Assembly (NCBI GenBank): GCA_033182465.1
Contig: CP137322.1
Coordinates: 992,001-1,056,000 of the forward strand
Direction of reading: 5' to 3'
From: Sanghuangporus weigelae
Taxonomy: Eukaryota; Basidiomycota; Agaricomycetes; Hymenochaetales; Hymenochaetaceae
DNA length: 64,000 nt
Every line of letters begins with the position of its first letter. Positions within the stretch are counted from its first letter, which is position 1. The position numbers were made by a program, and so were the translations under genes. The notes beneath the pieces were generated by a model. The model saw nothing but the letters and a program-made list of their open reading frames with translations, was not told the DNA's origin and made no database searches. This document shows, piece by piece, positions 26,901-39,547 of this stretch.

Positions 26901-29900
26901 GTCTCGCGATATGAAGTCTCTTTCTTCAATGCAACGAATTCCTAAATTCAAGAAGTTTTCCATGGTCTACTTGGTTCAAGGCAAAACCAACGAGCCAGGC
27001 AGCGCACGATGTTGACAAGTAAAACACGGCCACAACGGAGAAAACTCCATGCTCCGATCCGGGAATGCGAATGGCCCCTGAAATACACCGCTGAAGCAGG
27101 GATGACGAACACCGGAAGCCAAGATGCGCGAGGCTGATTCATTGGCCTTCACTTCTCCACAAGAAAGCTACTGTCACCCTACGCATTTCTGACAATACTC
27201 CGCTGATTTTTCACATCGAGATAAGGAGCAAGGATAGGAGTGATGCACTGAAAGCCTGGGTGTCGGTATACACTCACAACCATATAGGAGGCGGTGAGGA
27301 AGTGAACCCGTGTCCGTGGCCAATGTGGATGTGGATGGCAGATGGACGGGCTCTTCACGTAACTCTTCCCGAGCTGTTGACTACTCACGATAACGACGCG
27401 CGTCTTACACTATTTTTTTCTTTTTTTTCAACCGATTGAATCATTTTAATTGCATGTTTTCACTTGCAGCAATACAGTCTGTTCAAAACTTCAAGAAAAA
27501 ATACGTTACTCTGGTCTTGTCTAAAAACCAGCCTGGATTCCTTGAACGGTAGACCCCCTGGTACCTCATCGCCACATGATGATGATCGACAGCCGATGAA
27601 CACTTCTCCGTCTTGATTTGTGACTGATATCTTGACGTGTCTGCTTGAGCTACTGCTTTGCTTGTGAGTACTCCCTCTGACTAGAAATGAGGACAATGAA
27701 CATCCCTAACATTCTTGCGGGATCTGTTTGATCCATCCTTTTATTTTGTCTGATGGACAGCCGGGTCTCATACTAATGAAAGGATATCACAGGTGTCTCG
27801 CAAAGCAATGTGCCCTTCATAAATCGTCGTAGCCTAAAGCAACAATTCTCGACGGTTACGCGGCGGGCTATTTTCCTTTTCTGCGGCATGAAGAAGGTTT
27901 CCATAGCTCTCTACCGGTCAACATGCGCGTACTCGTTATAAGTCGAAACATTGCTCACGGCGAAGAGTAACGTAAACCGGCAAGTCGCCATGAGCTTCCG
28001 CACACGTCAGAGTTACGGAGCGAAGGACTGCAGGCTCAACTGCATATCCGAGGCCATCAGTCCTTAACCTTGGCACCCGCTAAACCCTCTCTTTCTCCGA
28101 TCCATCGATAGTAATGTAGCCGTTAACTTTCGAAAAGAAAGAAGCACAGTATTGCTCCACGTCTTGCACAGCACGATAAGCATCAGACTTCTGTATCATT
28201 CTACTGTGACACGGTCAACAGCTCTACCAATGTGAAATGATATTCAGGATTGAAAAACAAGGGGATTATTCTGTACCCAACAGAATGTCTTGGTGTACAG
28301 TGGTATCAATGCAAGCCTGCACATTCGGAAGGGGGCATGTTAGAAACAGTACGCTTAGGTGAGAACTGAAGGCTAAAATGCTATCTTGTGATTATACCGG
28401 GCTTCTTATTGCAAGAAGGGGCGACTGCCATATCAGTCAGACGTCATTGGATCGGCAATAGATACACCCATTGTGGCCCACATCTTGTCTCTCTCAAACC
28501 TTCCTTTTGGTAACTTCGCTCTGAACTACCCAGTATTTTGCTGGCGACGCAAGCACCATGACTATTTCAGGAATGCATGAAGCAATTGATCATAACGTCT
28601 GAGTTTCTTTATTTGATCATTTGACTCGTAAAATGAATTCATCTGTGGTTTTCTACCACAAGATGTCAGTAAATGGATCGATTCTTCTCCCAACTCAATC
28701 GGAGGCACATGACTGAGGCATTCCGTTACCGAAAACACCTTCTTTCGATGCAAATTAAGGTTCTATATTAAGAACATCAAGCAGAAGTCGATCTGTTTCC
28801 TCCTATGTTGAAGAGTCGGGTCCACCGCACTATTTCATTACTAAATATGCCGTAAAATTAAAGGAGTCCGTGTCTCATTCTATCGGTCTCTTTCTAGGTC
28901 AAAAACACGGGCGAAATCGCTAAATCCTCGCTTCGCGAAGGATTAGCTGTTAAACTACAGTGGGACGCCCTCACTTACGTTACTAACTTGAACAGAGTTT
29001 ATACAACGAACATATTGTGGGTGTAATAACTACACTACAACTGCAATTCAGCTCGGCACGGATTTACCCGACATCATCACTCCCCTGATAATCGTGATAA
29101 ACATCACAAATCTTCTTCGTCCATTTAGCTATTTTTAAAGTTTCCCTCTGTAGTCAGTTCAATACATCGCAGAATGAAGAACGGTCATCAAGCAAGCTGT
29201 GCCTTCATTCGGATACCGAAGAGTTCCGAGCAAAGCAAAAGCTACGCATTGCGACGTTTGGGGAATATGCAAGAACACAGCCGAATTCCCCATTATTGTC
29301 AACGTGTACTATAATCTGCATTTATATGGGAAACTTACCCACTTCCGATTGATACAGATCCGCAATGGCTAACCCGCCTTGCTGCGAACGAATTCAAGAT
29401 GTTTTGCGTCCGAGGGGTCATCAGGTCGATCCAGATCTTTACTACAAGTGCCTCAAATCAAAGTGGGGGCGTATATAATTACCTCCTTTGGCTCGGAATC
29501 AGACTGAGCGAACGGTGAAAGCCATATTTCGTGCTTGGCAGTCACCAAGAACGCCTGGGCCTCGAGAATGTAGCAACACCTCGCTGTTAACGTGTTAAAG
29601 GGTGGTCGGACTCTGAAAGAAGAATTAAGATGCCAACTGCAAAGGGGCAAAAGGATCTACTTACAAACGTTGGGGACATAACCAGCCCAGTCTAGATCTT
29701 ATCGGCGAATAGTAGTGTATAAGAACTCGTTGTTGCTTGCTGGCTATCTTGCTTCTAGAGCTGACCAGATTCTGAAGCATGGGAACGTCGAGCATGAGAC
29801 AAAAATCAGAGGTGATGCTGATGCTCTACAGATGGCGAAAAGCATTACCGGGACCGCACCACCCTCATCCGGAACCCGAAAAGTACGTGTATACCCCATA

Positions 29901-32513
29901 ATAGTGGACTCCATCCAGGAAGCATGCCTTAACAGAGCGCACCGTACCCATGCGGCGAATTTCATGATTTTGGCATCGGTCATGTCGAAGAGATGCTAGC
30001 AAGGAAGCAATAAAGATTGTAGGGTGTCGCGCGCAAGAGGCATGCTTCTCTTTCAAGCCTTCCCGATGACAGGACCGGGAACAAGGTGCACATTCATTCG
30101 GAGGCCGATTAGAACAGAGATAAAAGACAAATCACGGGATTACAAACATTACAGGCTTGGATTAATCGTGGCTTCGTAAGAAAATTTCTGACCGTTACAA
30201 AAAGAGAAGGTCAGGCCGGGGGTGAACAAAAGATATAAGAAGGTACTGCAACTCACTGATCTTGTCTCCTCATTCACAACGATCTCCCCCACCTCTCACC
30301 GCTACACTTGTCTTCAAACAGCATACAGGACAAGACCGCGGATGATGCTCGATGTCAACAGTGAATCGCAGGCAATACCTGGGCCGCCGACGCTTCGCAG
30401 GTACGTCCACAGCTTCTTCGTATCGCCAAACTTCTGCTCTCTCTTCGTCTTCGTGCTCTCGCTCCATAATGTTGTCTGGACCCACGATGGGCCTCCACGA
30501 CACCGACGTATGCCGAACCTTCATTATCAGAAAGTGCTGTGACGATTGGCCTTGTCGTCATCGATCCTGGCACGGTCACAGTATTGCGAGTCGCGCTAGC
30601 TTCCTAAACTTTATGTAAGAGGCGCGACCGCTTTCTTCCGTCTTTCCCTGCACAAACAATGAGCTCCTGCGAGCCCAGACAGCCTTTGAACTCTCCAACA
30701 TCCTTCCCGTGCGTCAGACCACAATTCACGACCCCCGTCATCTTCCCTTCGTTGTGTCTTGGATTTGTGGTTTTACCATGGGAGTGGACGTTCGGAGAGA
30801 CAATGTGATTGGCTAGGCGTCGCCTGGGAGTCGTGCATGTCCAGTGAACGAAAAATCGACCTCTACAGAAATGTTTGTAAACACACCTTAGGTCTGTTCA
30901 TAAGAATACATCTCTGGATAATAACTTACGTTCCATGGCCGGTGTTCCGTGTGCCGACTTAGCGACGTCACGATTCAAGGACGCGGGGCCTCCCAGTCTT
31001 CTGCGGCATCAGAAAGAATATTTAAGCTTCTCAGACTGCGTGGCATCAAAATCCCAATAATGATTGTTCGCAAGCATTATTATAATGCCTGATATTCCCA
31101 TATGCGCAATAATATGCTTTCCCTAAACGAGTGCATGATGATCAGTACTGGTGGCTCAAAGTTCCAACGTCTCTTACCACGTGTCGAATATATCTTCAGT
31201 GTGTGAAATGATGGTGGAGCCTGGAATATCGATGGACGATGGCGAGACTAGGAATGGGTAGTGCCAGTCTGAGATAAAAATTGAGCTAAGTCGCCTCCAG
31301 AGTCTCTTGAATCTCTCAGATTAGACATCTTTCTTGTTCCTCGGATACAGATCTGGTCGTATTAAGGAATATTATGCTCGTGCTATGAGTTTTGTTGCAT
31401 GTCTGCTGCTGATTTCCTTGCAATAATTTCTGATCGGTCCTACAGGTCCCTCGAATGGTGTCGAAAACGCACCCTTGCAGCACCAAAACACACATTAAAG
31501 GAAATAAGACCAATATCTTAGCAATCTGCTGTTCCACGATGTGGGCCACAAGTGACTTAAGTACGCACGAAAAATCAAAGTTTGCTTCCGTGAAGCTAAT
31601 TTATTGAGGTTTTTTCCAGGGTCCAGTCCACAAGAGATCGACGTCCAAATTAGGCGATCGCCAGACCAAGATCTGAGACATGTCTCAAGCGCACGCAGAA
31701 TCGCAGATACAGACAGTACCAAGCAGAAGACTTCTCCAGTGCTGGTGCAGGAAAGAAATCAGGGGACCTAGCCATGAAGGAAAGAAGGGAAGTGCGAGAA
31801 TCACCACTCGAGTGCCATCTTCGTATTATGAATTTGAGATCATTCCAAAATGAGAGGTAACGTAAAGGTCCTGGAGCTCTTTCTTCTTTCCGATCCTTTG
31901 GCGTCGCCAGAGCCATCTTGTGGGGTGTATGAACTCAGCCGTGACGTATACCTCTTGCGTTGAACATTGACTGCGCTGTTTCATCGTCATCAACTCGGAG
32001 GCTGCCCTTCTCCTGGTCCATGATATTTGTATCGCACCCTCCTCCACCGTCATGAGATTTCTCTTCTCAGACTCACGTTGCGACAACTCCAGTGCGAATT
32101 TCTCATGCTGAAAGTACTTATTTACCTCGGTTTTCTGAGCCAAGAATGCCAGCGAAGTGGCTCAGAAACGAAGAAGATTTCGGCCTGGAAGGCTGACACA
32201 ATTCGTAGTCACCAGAGATCGACCGCGCGAGCAAACACACGCCTGTCCTTGGCCTGGAAGTCGGCCTTGGTGCACGCCATTCGACGACGAAGTGAAAAGA
32301 AGAGGTGCAGGAGGGTCGAAGCTAGGTGTGATGTGGAAGATACAGATTCGAGCTCTCCTGGCCGACCTCACGTGGCATTGGATGTACGGCATATTTGGAA
32401 CTTCTTCACATTACAACTGCACTAATCTGGACGCTTGAATTGTAACCGCTCCAAAAAGCGTCATGTATAGTGTGCTATCTACGGTTACACAAAGACAGCA
32501 TCCAGTGAGTGTT
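23918..32513. other. Gene-poor stretch of about 8.6 kb
   Basis: No gene, RNA or intact mobile element is recognised in this stretch. Open frames are mostly under 110 codons (the longest is 149 codons at 25957-26406) and none shows a known domain or consistent splicing. A poly-T/C run occurs near 27412-27430. Minus-strand frames at 31316-32143 and plus-strand frames at 29715-29999 and 30222-30542 are the most protein-like but remain unassigned. The stretch probably holds eroded mobile or accessory DNA; this is inference from gene absence only. Confidence 0.45.
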
Positions 32514-33912
32514 TCAGTGGAATTTTCCTGGAACAGTTGGAACGGATCCGGAGAGCCCGCCGTCTACTGCGAAGTTCTGAGCATTCACGTAGCTCGATTC
32601 GTCTATTGAGCGGTCGTCAACCGCGTATCCTCTCATTCGTGAGGTAGAGAAACGCACCTGACGCCAGGAACAGAGCAGCCTGAGCAATTTCTAAATTATA
32701 CACGCGTCAGTGATTTCGTTTCTTTTCGTCTCATCACGTGAACCGTCAAACCTTCAGCAACACCGTATCTTCCAAGAGGGTTGAGCTGGCCTATCTTTCC
32801 CGCAGTACCACGGCGCCTGGCCGCGTCGAATGTGATCTCCGTCATCCCGGTTTCGATCAACCCTGGACAAATGGAATTGACGCGTATATTTCGCTTTGCA
32901 AGCTGAAACGCGGCGGTCTGTGCCATGTTATTTACGCTAAACGAATCTCACGTTTGAATTTGCTACTCGAATACGTCGATTGGTGGCTCTGGATACTCAC
33001 GCGGCTTTACTGGCCGAGTCTATGGACAGTTATGTCAATTCAAACTGGTAATTAGTATAACAGAACATAGGGGGCTCACAGTCGATTGGGCCTGATCCCG
33101 ATCTAAGTCCTGCCACTGGAGAGACTTAGTCTTGGGGTGGAAAATCAATTCACGAGTATCTCACCCGACGCCGTCAATATAATACTCCCTTCACTTTCGG
33201 GTTTTCCAACTGGTGCATTGGGCTTCGCCATAGCAATCGCAGCGTACTTGATTGCAAGAAACGCACTCAAGGCGTTTATTCGTAAAGTCCGCATGAACAT
33301 GTCAGATGTGAGATTATCCAAATGGTCAATTGATACAACGCCGGCCTATTCAAGTGTGATGCATCGAATTTTGTTATGAGTGATTGTGTTCCATATCTGA
33401 AGTCCATACACACATTAGCAAAGAAGACGTCAAGCTTGCCTTCTTCCTCCAATGCCTTTTCACCGAGGCTCTTTATTGCTTGCTCGTCGGTAGCATCCGC
33501 CTGCATGGTGGTAACCTTCACATCTGGATAGTTCTTCTCGATAGTCTGCTTGAGTTCTGGCAGATTTTTGCCAGAAAAATCGAGAAGATACAGGTGCTTT
33601 GCGCCTAAATTTCCATTAGTAGATTAGTACAAGAACATAGTCGTAACATGATTAGGTTTACCTTCATGGGCGAACAACAGGGCAGAGGCACGCCTAACAG
33701 ACCGCGAACCTCGAGCTTCAATACGATAATGCTCGAAAAATTACTCACCCTATGCCTTTAAGCGAGTCGACGCCAGTTATGATGCAAACCTTGCCTTGGA
33801 GCCGACCCAATCTCGGAGAAGTCTGAAGATGAGATTTTATACGCTGGACCCGAGCGAGAGTCTTCTCGTATGCTTCATTCATAGCATCAACAAAGATTTT
33901 GGAGGACGACAT
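32514..33912 (-). CDS. Short-chain dehydrogenase/reductase (classical SDR)
   Basis: This is an NAD(P)-dependent oxidoreductase of the classical short-chain family; the substrate cannot be inferred. Reading from ATG at 33912, the nucleotide-binding glycine motif is [18 protein letters not shown] (split by an intron), the NAG motif forms across an intron as [13 protein letters not shown], the catalytic serine lies in SIILTASG and the catalytic pair in IDYSASKAAVNNMAQ. The region after it, [23 protein letters not shown], is typical of the family, and the end [22 protein letters not shown] is the usual SDR C-terminal block. I place eight exons totalling about 310 residues. Several junctions fall in the middle of motifs, which supports the splicing. 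The gene diverges from CCT6 across 414 bases. No targeting peptide or peroxisomal tail is visible. Confidence 0.85.
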
Positions 33913-34326
33913 AGTACACTGGTGGATTTGTTGGATACTTTACGAGTTGCAGACTCGGACACAAACGAGCCGGTTACTGGCACATGAAAGCGCCACGAGA
34001 TCACAAGAGCGCGTAGAACAGAAACCTAATTCACTTTATTGGGCCTTTAACCCAGAAATGTATACAAATCAGCCCTCTGTCTACGCTTGATAGCTTGTCA
34101 TGTATTTTCTCTGAGTTTTTTTCTGAAGATCTGAATATTGATGCCATATTGTTTGCTGAAGGACGGCCTTTTGACCCTTCAACATTAATATTAATATTTA
34201 TCTATGGAAAATTGTAACCTTCGATTACCGAAAAGGGAATAACCATGCTCGATTTTGGACGCGTCAACCTCAACCTTGACACAAACGCGCATTTACGTGC
34301 TTTTCTACTTACTCCTGATCCTCATC
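33913..34326. promoter_or_regulatory. Divergent promoter region, SDR / CCT6
   Basis: The two genes start on either side of this 414-base spacer, which must hold both promoters. No clear TATA box or repeated operator was seen. It is moderately AT-rich near 34100-34210. Confidence 0.5.
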
Positions 34327-36338
34327 ATGTCGAGCAGCATAGAGCTTATTAATCCCAAAGCCGAAAGCGTTCGGCGTGCAGCAGCTCTCCAGGTGAGGAT
34401 TTGGTTAGAAAATTGAGAGTGATCGCTCGGCTGAGCCTTGTTGTAGGTGAACACCAATGGAGCGATGGGCCTTGCTAACGTTGTGAAAAGCAATCTTGGT
34501 GAGTGCATATGCCTGATTTAGTCTCATATGGGCTGATCTAACATGGGATGATAATAAAGGACCGCGCGGGACGCTCAAAATGCTGGTAGATGGAGCAGGG
34601 CAAATCAAAGTGACCAAGGATGGCAAGGTCTTGCTTTCTGAAATGCAGATCCAAAACCCCACAGCAGCAATGATTGCACGTACAGCTGTAGCACAGGATG
34701 ATCAAGTCGGCGATGGTACGACGTCTGTCGTGCTCCTTGTCGGCGAGCTGCTAAAGCAGGCGGAGCGATACACTTCTGAAGGTGTGCATCCGACGGTCAT
34801 CGCCGAAGGATACGATATCGCAAAGAAGGAAGCTTTGAACGTTCGTGTCTGCACCGATCAGACCATATCGTGAATCAAATTTGAATTTGCTGTTACAGTT
34901 TTTGGACAAATTCAAGCAATCGTCGAATATGGACCGTGCAACGCTCATCAACGTTGTGAACACTTCCTTATCCACGAAGCTTTCTTCATCGCTTGCATCG
35001 AAACTTGCAGCAGACGTGGTTGATGCTGTACTCTGTATCCGTCCCCCACCGCCTCCTCCAGGCTCAACTGAAACATTCAGGGAACCGATTGATTTACACA
35101 TGGTTGAGATAATGAAAATGCAACACCGAACCGCTCAAGAGACGCAACTCATACGAGGACTTGTGCTCGATCATGGGGCGCGTCATCCAGACATGCCGAA
35201 ACGAGTTGAAAACGCTTATATCCTGACGCTGAATGTCAGTCTTGAGTATGAAAAGACGTATGTTGAAATTTTCCTTTTCTTTTTATGACAATTTACTTAC
35301 TTACTTATCGCTCTCGCGCTTTTCAGCGAAGTCAACTCTGGCTTCTTCTACTCTTCTGCAGAACAGCGGGAGAAGCTTGTCGAATCTGAACGTAGATTTG
35401 TTGATGCGAAGTTGAAGAAAATTGTAGAACTCAAGAACCTGGTCTCTGATCAGGCTGTTGACGCGAAGACCAAGCCAAAAAATTTCGTTGTTATCAATCA
35501 AAAGGGTATTGATCCCCTGAGCTTGGATGTTCTTGCCAAGAACGGTATTTTTGCCCTCCGTCGAGCAAAGAGACGCAATATGGAGAGGTACGACTACTTC
35601 ATTTCTTCGGTAAGACGCGGATAAAACTGAAGTTACTGTTCATTAGATTGCAGCTTGTTTGCGGCGGCGTTGCTCAAAACTCCGTTGATGACCTGACTCC
35701 AGAAGTTCTGGGGTGGGCAGGACTAGTGTACGAACACACCCTAGGCGAAGAGAAATACACCTTCGTTGAGGATGTGAAGGACCCGAAGAGCGTTACGTTA
35801 CTCATCAAGGGTCCAAACGCACACACTCTCACGCAGATTAACGACGCATTACGTGACGGCCTCCGCGCAGCTAAGAATGCTCTGGAGGATAATGCACTAA
35901 TACCAGGAGCGGGTGCATTCGAAGTTGCGTGTGCGGCGTACCTCTCAGGGACCGTTAAACGATCTGTAAAAGGACGCGCGAAGATGGGCGTACAGGCTTT
36001 CGCTGACGCTTTGCTCGTCATTCCTAAGACTCTTGCGCAGAATGGCGGATTTGACGTCCAGGATACTGTTGCTGCGTTGCAGGACGAAGCTGCCGAGGGA
36101 CATGTTGTCGGTCTTGATCTCCAATCCGGCGAACCGATTGACCCGACGGTCATGGGTATCTGGGATAACTATCGTGTCAAGCGACAAATGTTGAACTCCT
36201 GGTATGCTTGCTTCATCTTCCTGTCTTATTCAGATCACTGACGAAATACTTAGTTCTGTGATTGCGGTCAATCTTCTTTCAACGGACGAGATTCTCCGAG
36301 CGGGAAGAAGCTCGTTAAAACCCGATGGACAGCAATAG
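34327..36338 (+). CDS. CCT6: Chaperonin TCP-1 zeta subunit (CCT6)
   Basis: This is one of eight subunits of the cytosolic TRiC/CCT chaperonin, which folds actin, tubulin and other proteins using ATP. The start [21 protein letters not shown] is characteristic of the zeta subunit. The ATP-binding elements are visible as [33 protein letters not shown] and [14 protein letters not shown]. The apical domain includes [21 protein letters not shown], and a zeta-like [32 protein letters not shown] follows across an intron. The C-terminal equatorial part holds [17 protein letters not shown] and [16 protein letters not shown], ending in SLKPDGQQ at 36338. Introns lie at about 34393-34446, 34499-34558, 34845-34900, 35260-35326, 35588-35650 and 36200-36252. 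The length of about 550 residues matches the family. Confidence 0.95.
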
Positions 36339-36596
36339 ATCTTCAGGCATGTTTTGTAGCAATCCGATATGTGTAATAAAAAAACGACGGCAAGCAGTCT
36401 GTTTCACGTTGGTAAACGACATACAAGATATGAGCCACCTCAAAAGACAAGACGAGATCGTGAAGAAGCACAAACGGGGTACACGAGTCACAGCAGAATA
36501 GAATGAACAATGAAGGGCCATGATTCTGACCTTTTGAGGACGAAAGAAAAGCAAAGACCGAAAGAGCGATCCGGCAAGGAGGTCAAGGGAGACGAT

Positions 36597-38118
36597 CTAT
36601 CTAATCGCCAGCAATTTGCATTCTAGAGATGATGGACTCTTTAGCTTGTCTAAAAAGCAATTGCTGAGAAGCTTACCAAACCGGAGAGTGGAGTTACTTG
36701 GGATACCGCCATGTTTGCGGGATCCATAACCCAAGTGCGGCGGTATGATGAGTAGGCGCTCTCCACCAGTCTGCATGCCGACAATGCCTTCGTCCCAACC
36801 TGAAAAGTGTGTTAAGCCAGTGTTACCATGAAAGCAAACAAAGAGAAGAATACCTTTGATCACCTCGCCCCGACCCAGTCTAAACCGGAACTATAGACGA
36901 CAGAGTCAGATGTCGGCAAAATTTCAAACAAAGCATACTCAGAAAACAGGGAATGGACCAACCGGCTTTTCCTTGGGTTTCACATTCGAGTCAAACACCT
37001 TGCCGTCCATAAACTTGCCGATATAGCGTATAGAAACCAAATCACCTTTCTTTGCCGCCTTTCCATTGCCAACCTTGACGTCCTTCAATTTTAAGCCACC
37101 AAGAGTCTCCTTGAGCTCGCCCTTCTTCTGTGCGCCATTCTCGATACTTTTCTTCTTCTCGTCTTTCTTCTCTTTCTTCGCATCCTTTTCTTTCTTTTCC
37201 CCCTTGGGTACCTCCTTCTTGGATTCCTCCTCCTTTAGTCCACCGCCAGGTACGGCTTTGCCATTCTCAGCTTTGAGTTTCTTGTTCAGCTTCTTAAGCT
37301 GTTTCTTGCTGAGCTTCTGTTCGCCATCTGTTTCTGATTCTCCTGCGCGGGATTCACGGGGACGCTTTTTAGAGGAAGATTCCTCCGCTCTCTGAGCTTC
37401 TTTCTCGTCATCCATTTTTATTTCCTCAAACCGGCTTGAAGCAAAATACTTAACGGACGTGCCATATGTATATATAAGACGAGAATAACGTACTGAGAAT
37501 CATCCTGTTCGATATCGTATTCCATCTCGTCAAGCTCAGCGGTATCAACCTCAGAATCATAGTCAATGTCGTGAAGGTCGCTATCGCTATCGTCTTCGTC
37601 GGCAGGGAAGTCCATCGGCTGAGCTGCAAGTCCTCGTCAGAATACAAGTCAGGACACTTCAGGTCTTTACGCACTAATGTAGTTTCCGCTAAGATAGATG
37701 GCACTTGTGTGGAACATTAGAGAAGCCATAAGCGGAAAAGATCATAGACTCACTTCTTTCCAATAACTTCGAACTCTATTTCGTCATCTTCGTTGATAAC
37801 AAGATCCAAGGGTGCGTGTTCAATCTGGAGAACGAGTAAGATCTAGTGCTCTTCTGCAAGAGTGTCAATGCACACCTTTCCGGGAGTCAGAGAGCAGAGA
37901 ATGGTAGACGTCGTGGGAGGAAGCGACTCCTCTTCGTCCTCATCCTCGTCAATGGACTGAGGCGTCACATAAGTGAGCTTGACAGACGAACGTGCCGACT
38001 GATCCTTGAGTTCTGCATCCAAAGCTGCATTGGAGATGCGGATATCGGACTGGGCTGTGAGACTGGCTTTCTTGCCCGGTTCGACGCATACGCTCCATAC
38101 GGCGAGTGCAGCAGACAT
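36597..38118 (-). CDS. FKBP-type peptidyl-prolyl isomerase, nucleolar Fpr3/Fpr4 type
   Basis: This enzyme isomerises prolyl bonds and, in the Fpr3/Fpr4 family, acts as a nucleolar histone chaperone. From ATG at 38118, the N-terminal nucleoplasmin-like domain starts [17 protein letters not shown] and includes [20 protein letters not shown]. Highly acidic stretches follow (37418-37615, many Asp/Glu), then a lysine-rich segment (37100-37380) with repeated KKE/KKD units typical of nucleolar proteins. The C-terminal FKBP domain has [52 protein letters not shown] and SNSTLRFECKLLAI; the Gly-Trp-Asp and Tyr-Gly positions of the drug-binding pocket are kept. Several introns of 50-80 bases are inferred. 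It diverges from ARPC4 with about 200 bases between the starts. Confidence 0.92.
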
Positions 38119-38319
38119 GTTTTTAAAGATGTGAACGCGAGTAGAACCCCGCTGGCAGGAAGTAGAACTTGAAAGCGAGCTTCAGAAAATTCACACTTTT
38201 TTTGACATACTTTTTAGAACTCCGATGTCACGTGCGCGATCTGATGATCTGCGCGTCTCTCTCCCGCGCAGTAAGCCACTTACAGTACAGGACGTACGGG
38301 TATTTGACACCACTGCGTA
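38119..38319. promoter_or_regulatory. Compact bidirectional promoter, FKBP / ARPC4
   Basis: Only 201 bases separate the two divergent start codons, so both core promoters must fit here. A run of T/A (around 38196-38215) and a CACGTG core (38230-38235, TCACGTGCG context) stand out; CACGTG is a general E-box-type site, and its use here is inference. Confidence 0.5.
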
Positions 38320-39159
38320 ATGGTGAGCGAGCTTGTTGAGTTTGGCGCGCAAATAACGCTTAAAGGGACATATGCATTTTGTAGTCTAACGTCCTCAGAC
38401 CATACCTTGCCGCTGTGCGGTCAACACTAACTGCAGCTCTGACAGTCCAGGATTTCCCATCGCAAGTGCGTGCTGCAGTCCATCTGACTTGATCAAAACT
38501 AAAGGTTGCTCTCCCGAAAGGTTGTTGAACGACACAACTTCCCTGAGGTGGAAGTCAGGTACGTGTTGTTGCTTTCTGGCATTAAGATACTGCTTACCGC
38601 TGGTATGTAGAGCTTCGAAGGAAGTACTTCTGAATCCGCTAACGATATCACGAAATGAGAACGAGCGCGTCCTGGTTGAACCATCTATCAACTCTATCCG
38701 TGTCAGCATCAAGATTAAGCAGGCCGATGAAATCGAGAGGATCCTGTGCCATAAGTTCACGCGTTTCATGATGCAACGTGCGGAAGGCTTCATCGTACTT
38801 CGGAGAAAACCTGTACCTGTGAGTAACCAGAAGATGCCTACGCACATCCTCTCTAAATAAGCTCATTCCCATGTCTTCACATGATTATTGCACGTACCAT
38901 GCTGGCATTTCATGTATAGGGTTACGACATCTCGTTCTTGATCACCAACAATCACTCGGAAACTATGCTCAAGCACAAAGTTGTCGACTTCATCATTACC
39001 TTCATGGAAGAAGTTGACAAAGAAATCAGTGAGATGAAACTCAGTCTCAATGCTCGCGCACGTATCGTTGCCGAATCATATCTGTCTGCTGTATGTTACA
39101 GTATTCCAAGTCCCTGCTTGATTTCATTCTGACGAGCGATTTTACAGTTCGAATCGTAA
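38320..39159 (+). CDS. ARPC4: Arp2/3 complex 20-kDa subunit (ARPC4)
   Basis: ARPC4 is a core subunit of the actin-nucleating Arp2/3 complex and forms its central scaffold with ARPC2. The coding sequence opens with a single-codon exon: ATG at 38320 is followed directly by a GTGAGC donor, and exon 2 begins at 38385 with [19 protein letters not shown]. Then come [67 protein letters not shown] and the last large exon [20 protein letters not shown] with [21 protein letters not shown] last exon adds FES and the stop at 39159. The predicted length of about 168 residues is the family norm. The one-codon first exon is unusual but required by the frame and by the conserved family N-terminus. Confidence 0.95.
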
Positions 39160-39547
39160 CTTCGTTATCTCCTGCATAGGTCGAGCTGTCGCTACTTGAC
39201 GACTTGTAGACTACCTTTAAGCTATATCAAAAGACGATTCAGAATAAGGATCATTCGACTTTAATTTGTATGCGCCGATCCCGCAGGATTCGGAAAGAAG
39301 TCCTAAGTACTTGTCGCTGTAGCTAGCGAAACTCATAAGAAACGGTCTTTGTGTGTTGTTTGCGAAGTGTTAGTACCAGTACTAGTAACTGGGCTGGGCT
39401 GAATTGACACGCGGTGCGTAACGGGCACGGGTGACGATCCCTTTTTGAGTAGTTTCAGACGCGTCGCGCCTCACCTTCGTCTTACCACTAGAGGAACTCA
39501 GAATTCTGGGCTCTCCCCTTGCACAAACGGACTAAGTCTAAGCAACA
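39160..39547. other. Spacer between ARPC4 and the helicase gene
   Basis: This 388-base stretch should hold the ARPC4 terminator and the promoter of the Rad5-like gene. I see no gene and no clear TATA box. Confidence 0.5.

Noticed and set aside
30222-30618. Overlapping frames on both strands
   Set aside because: All are under 110 codons, share no domain and exclude each other.
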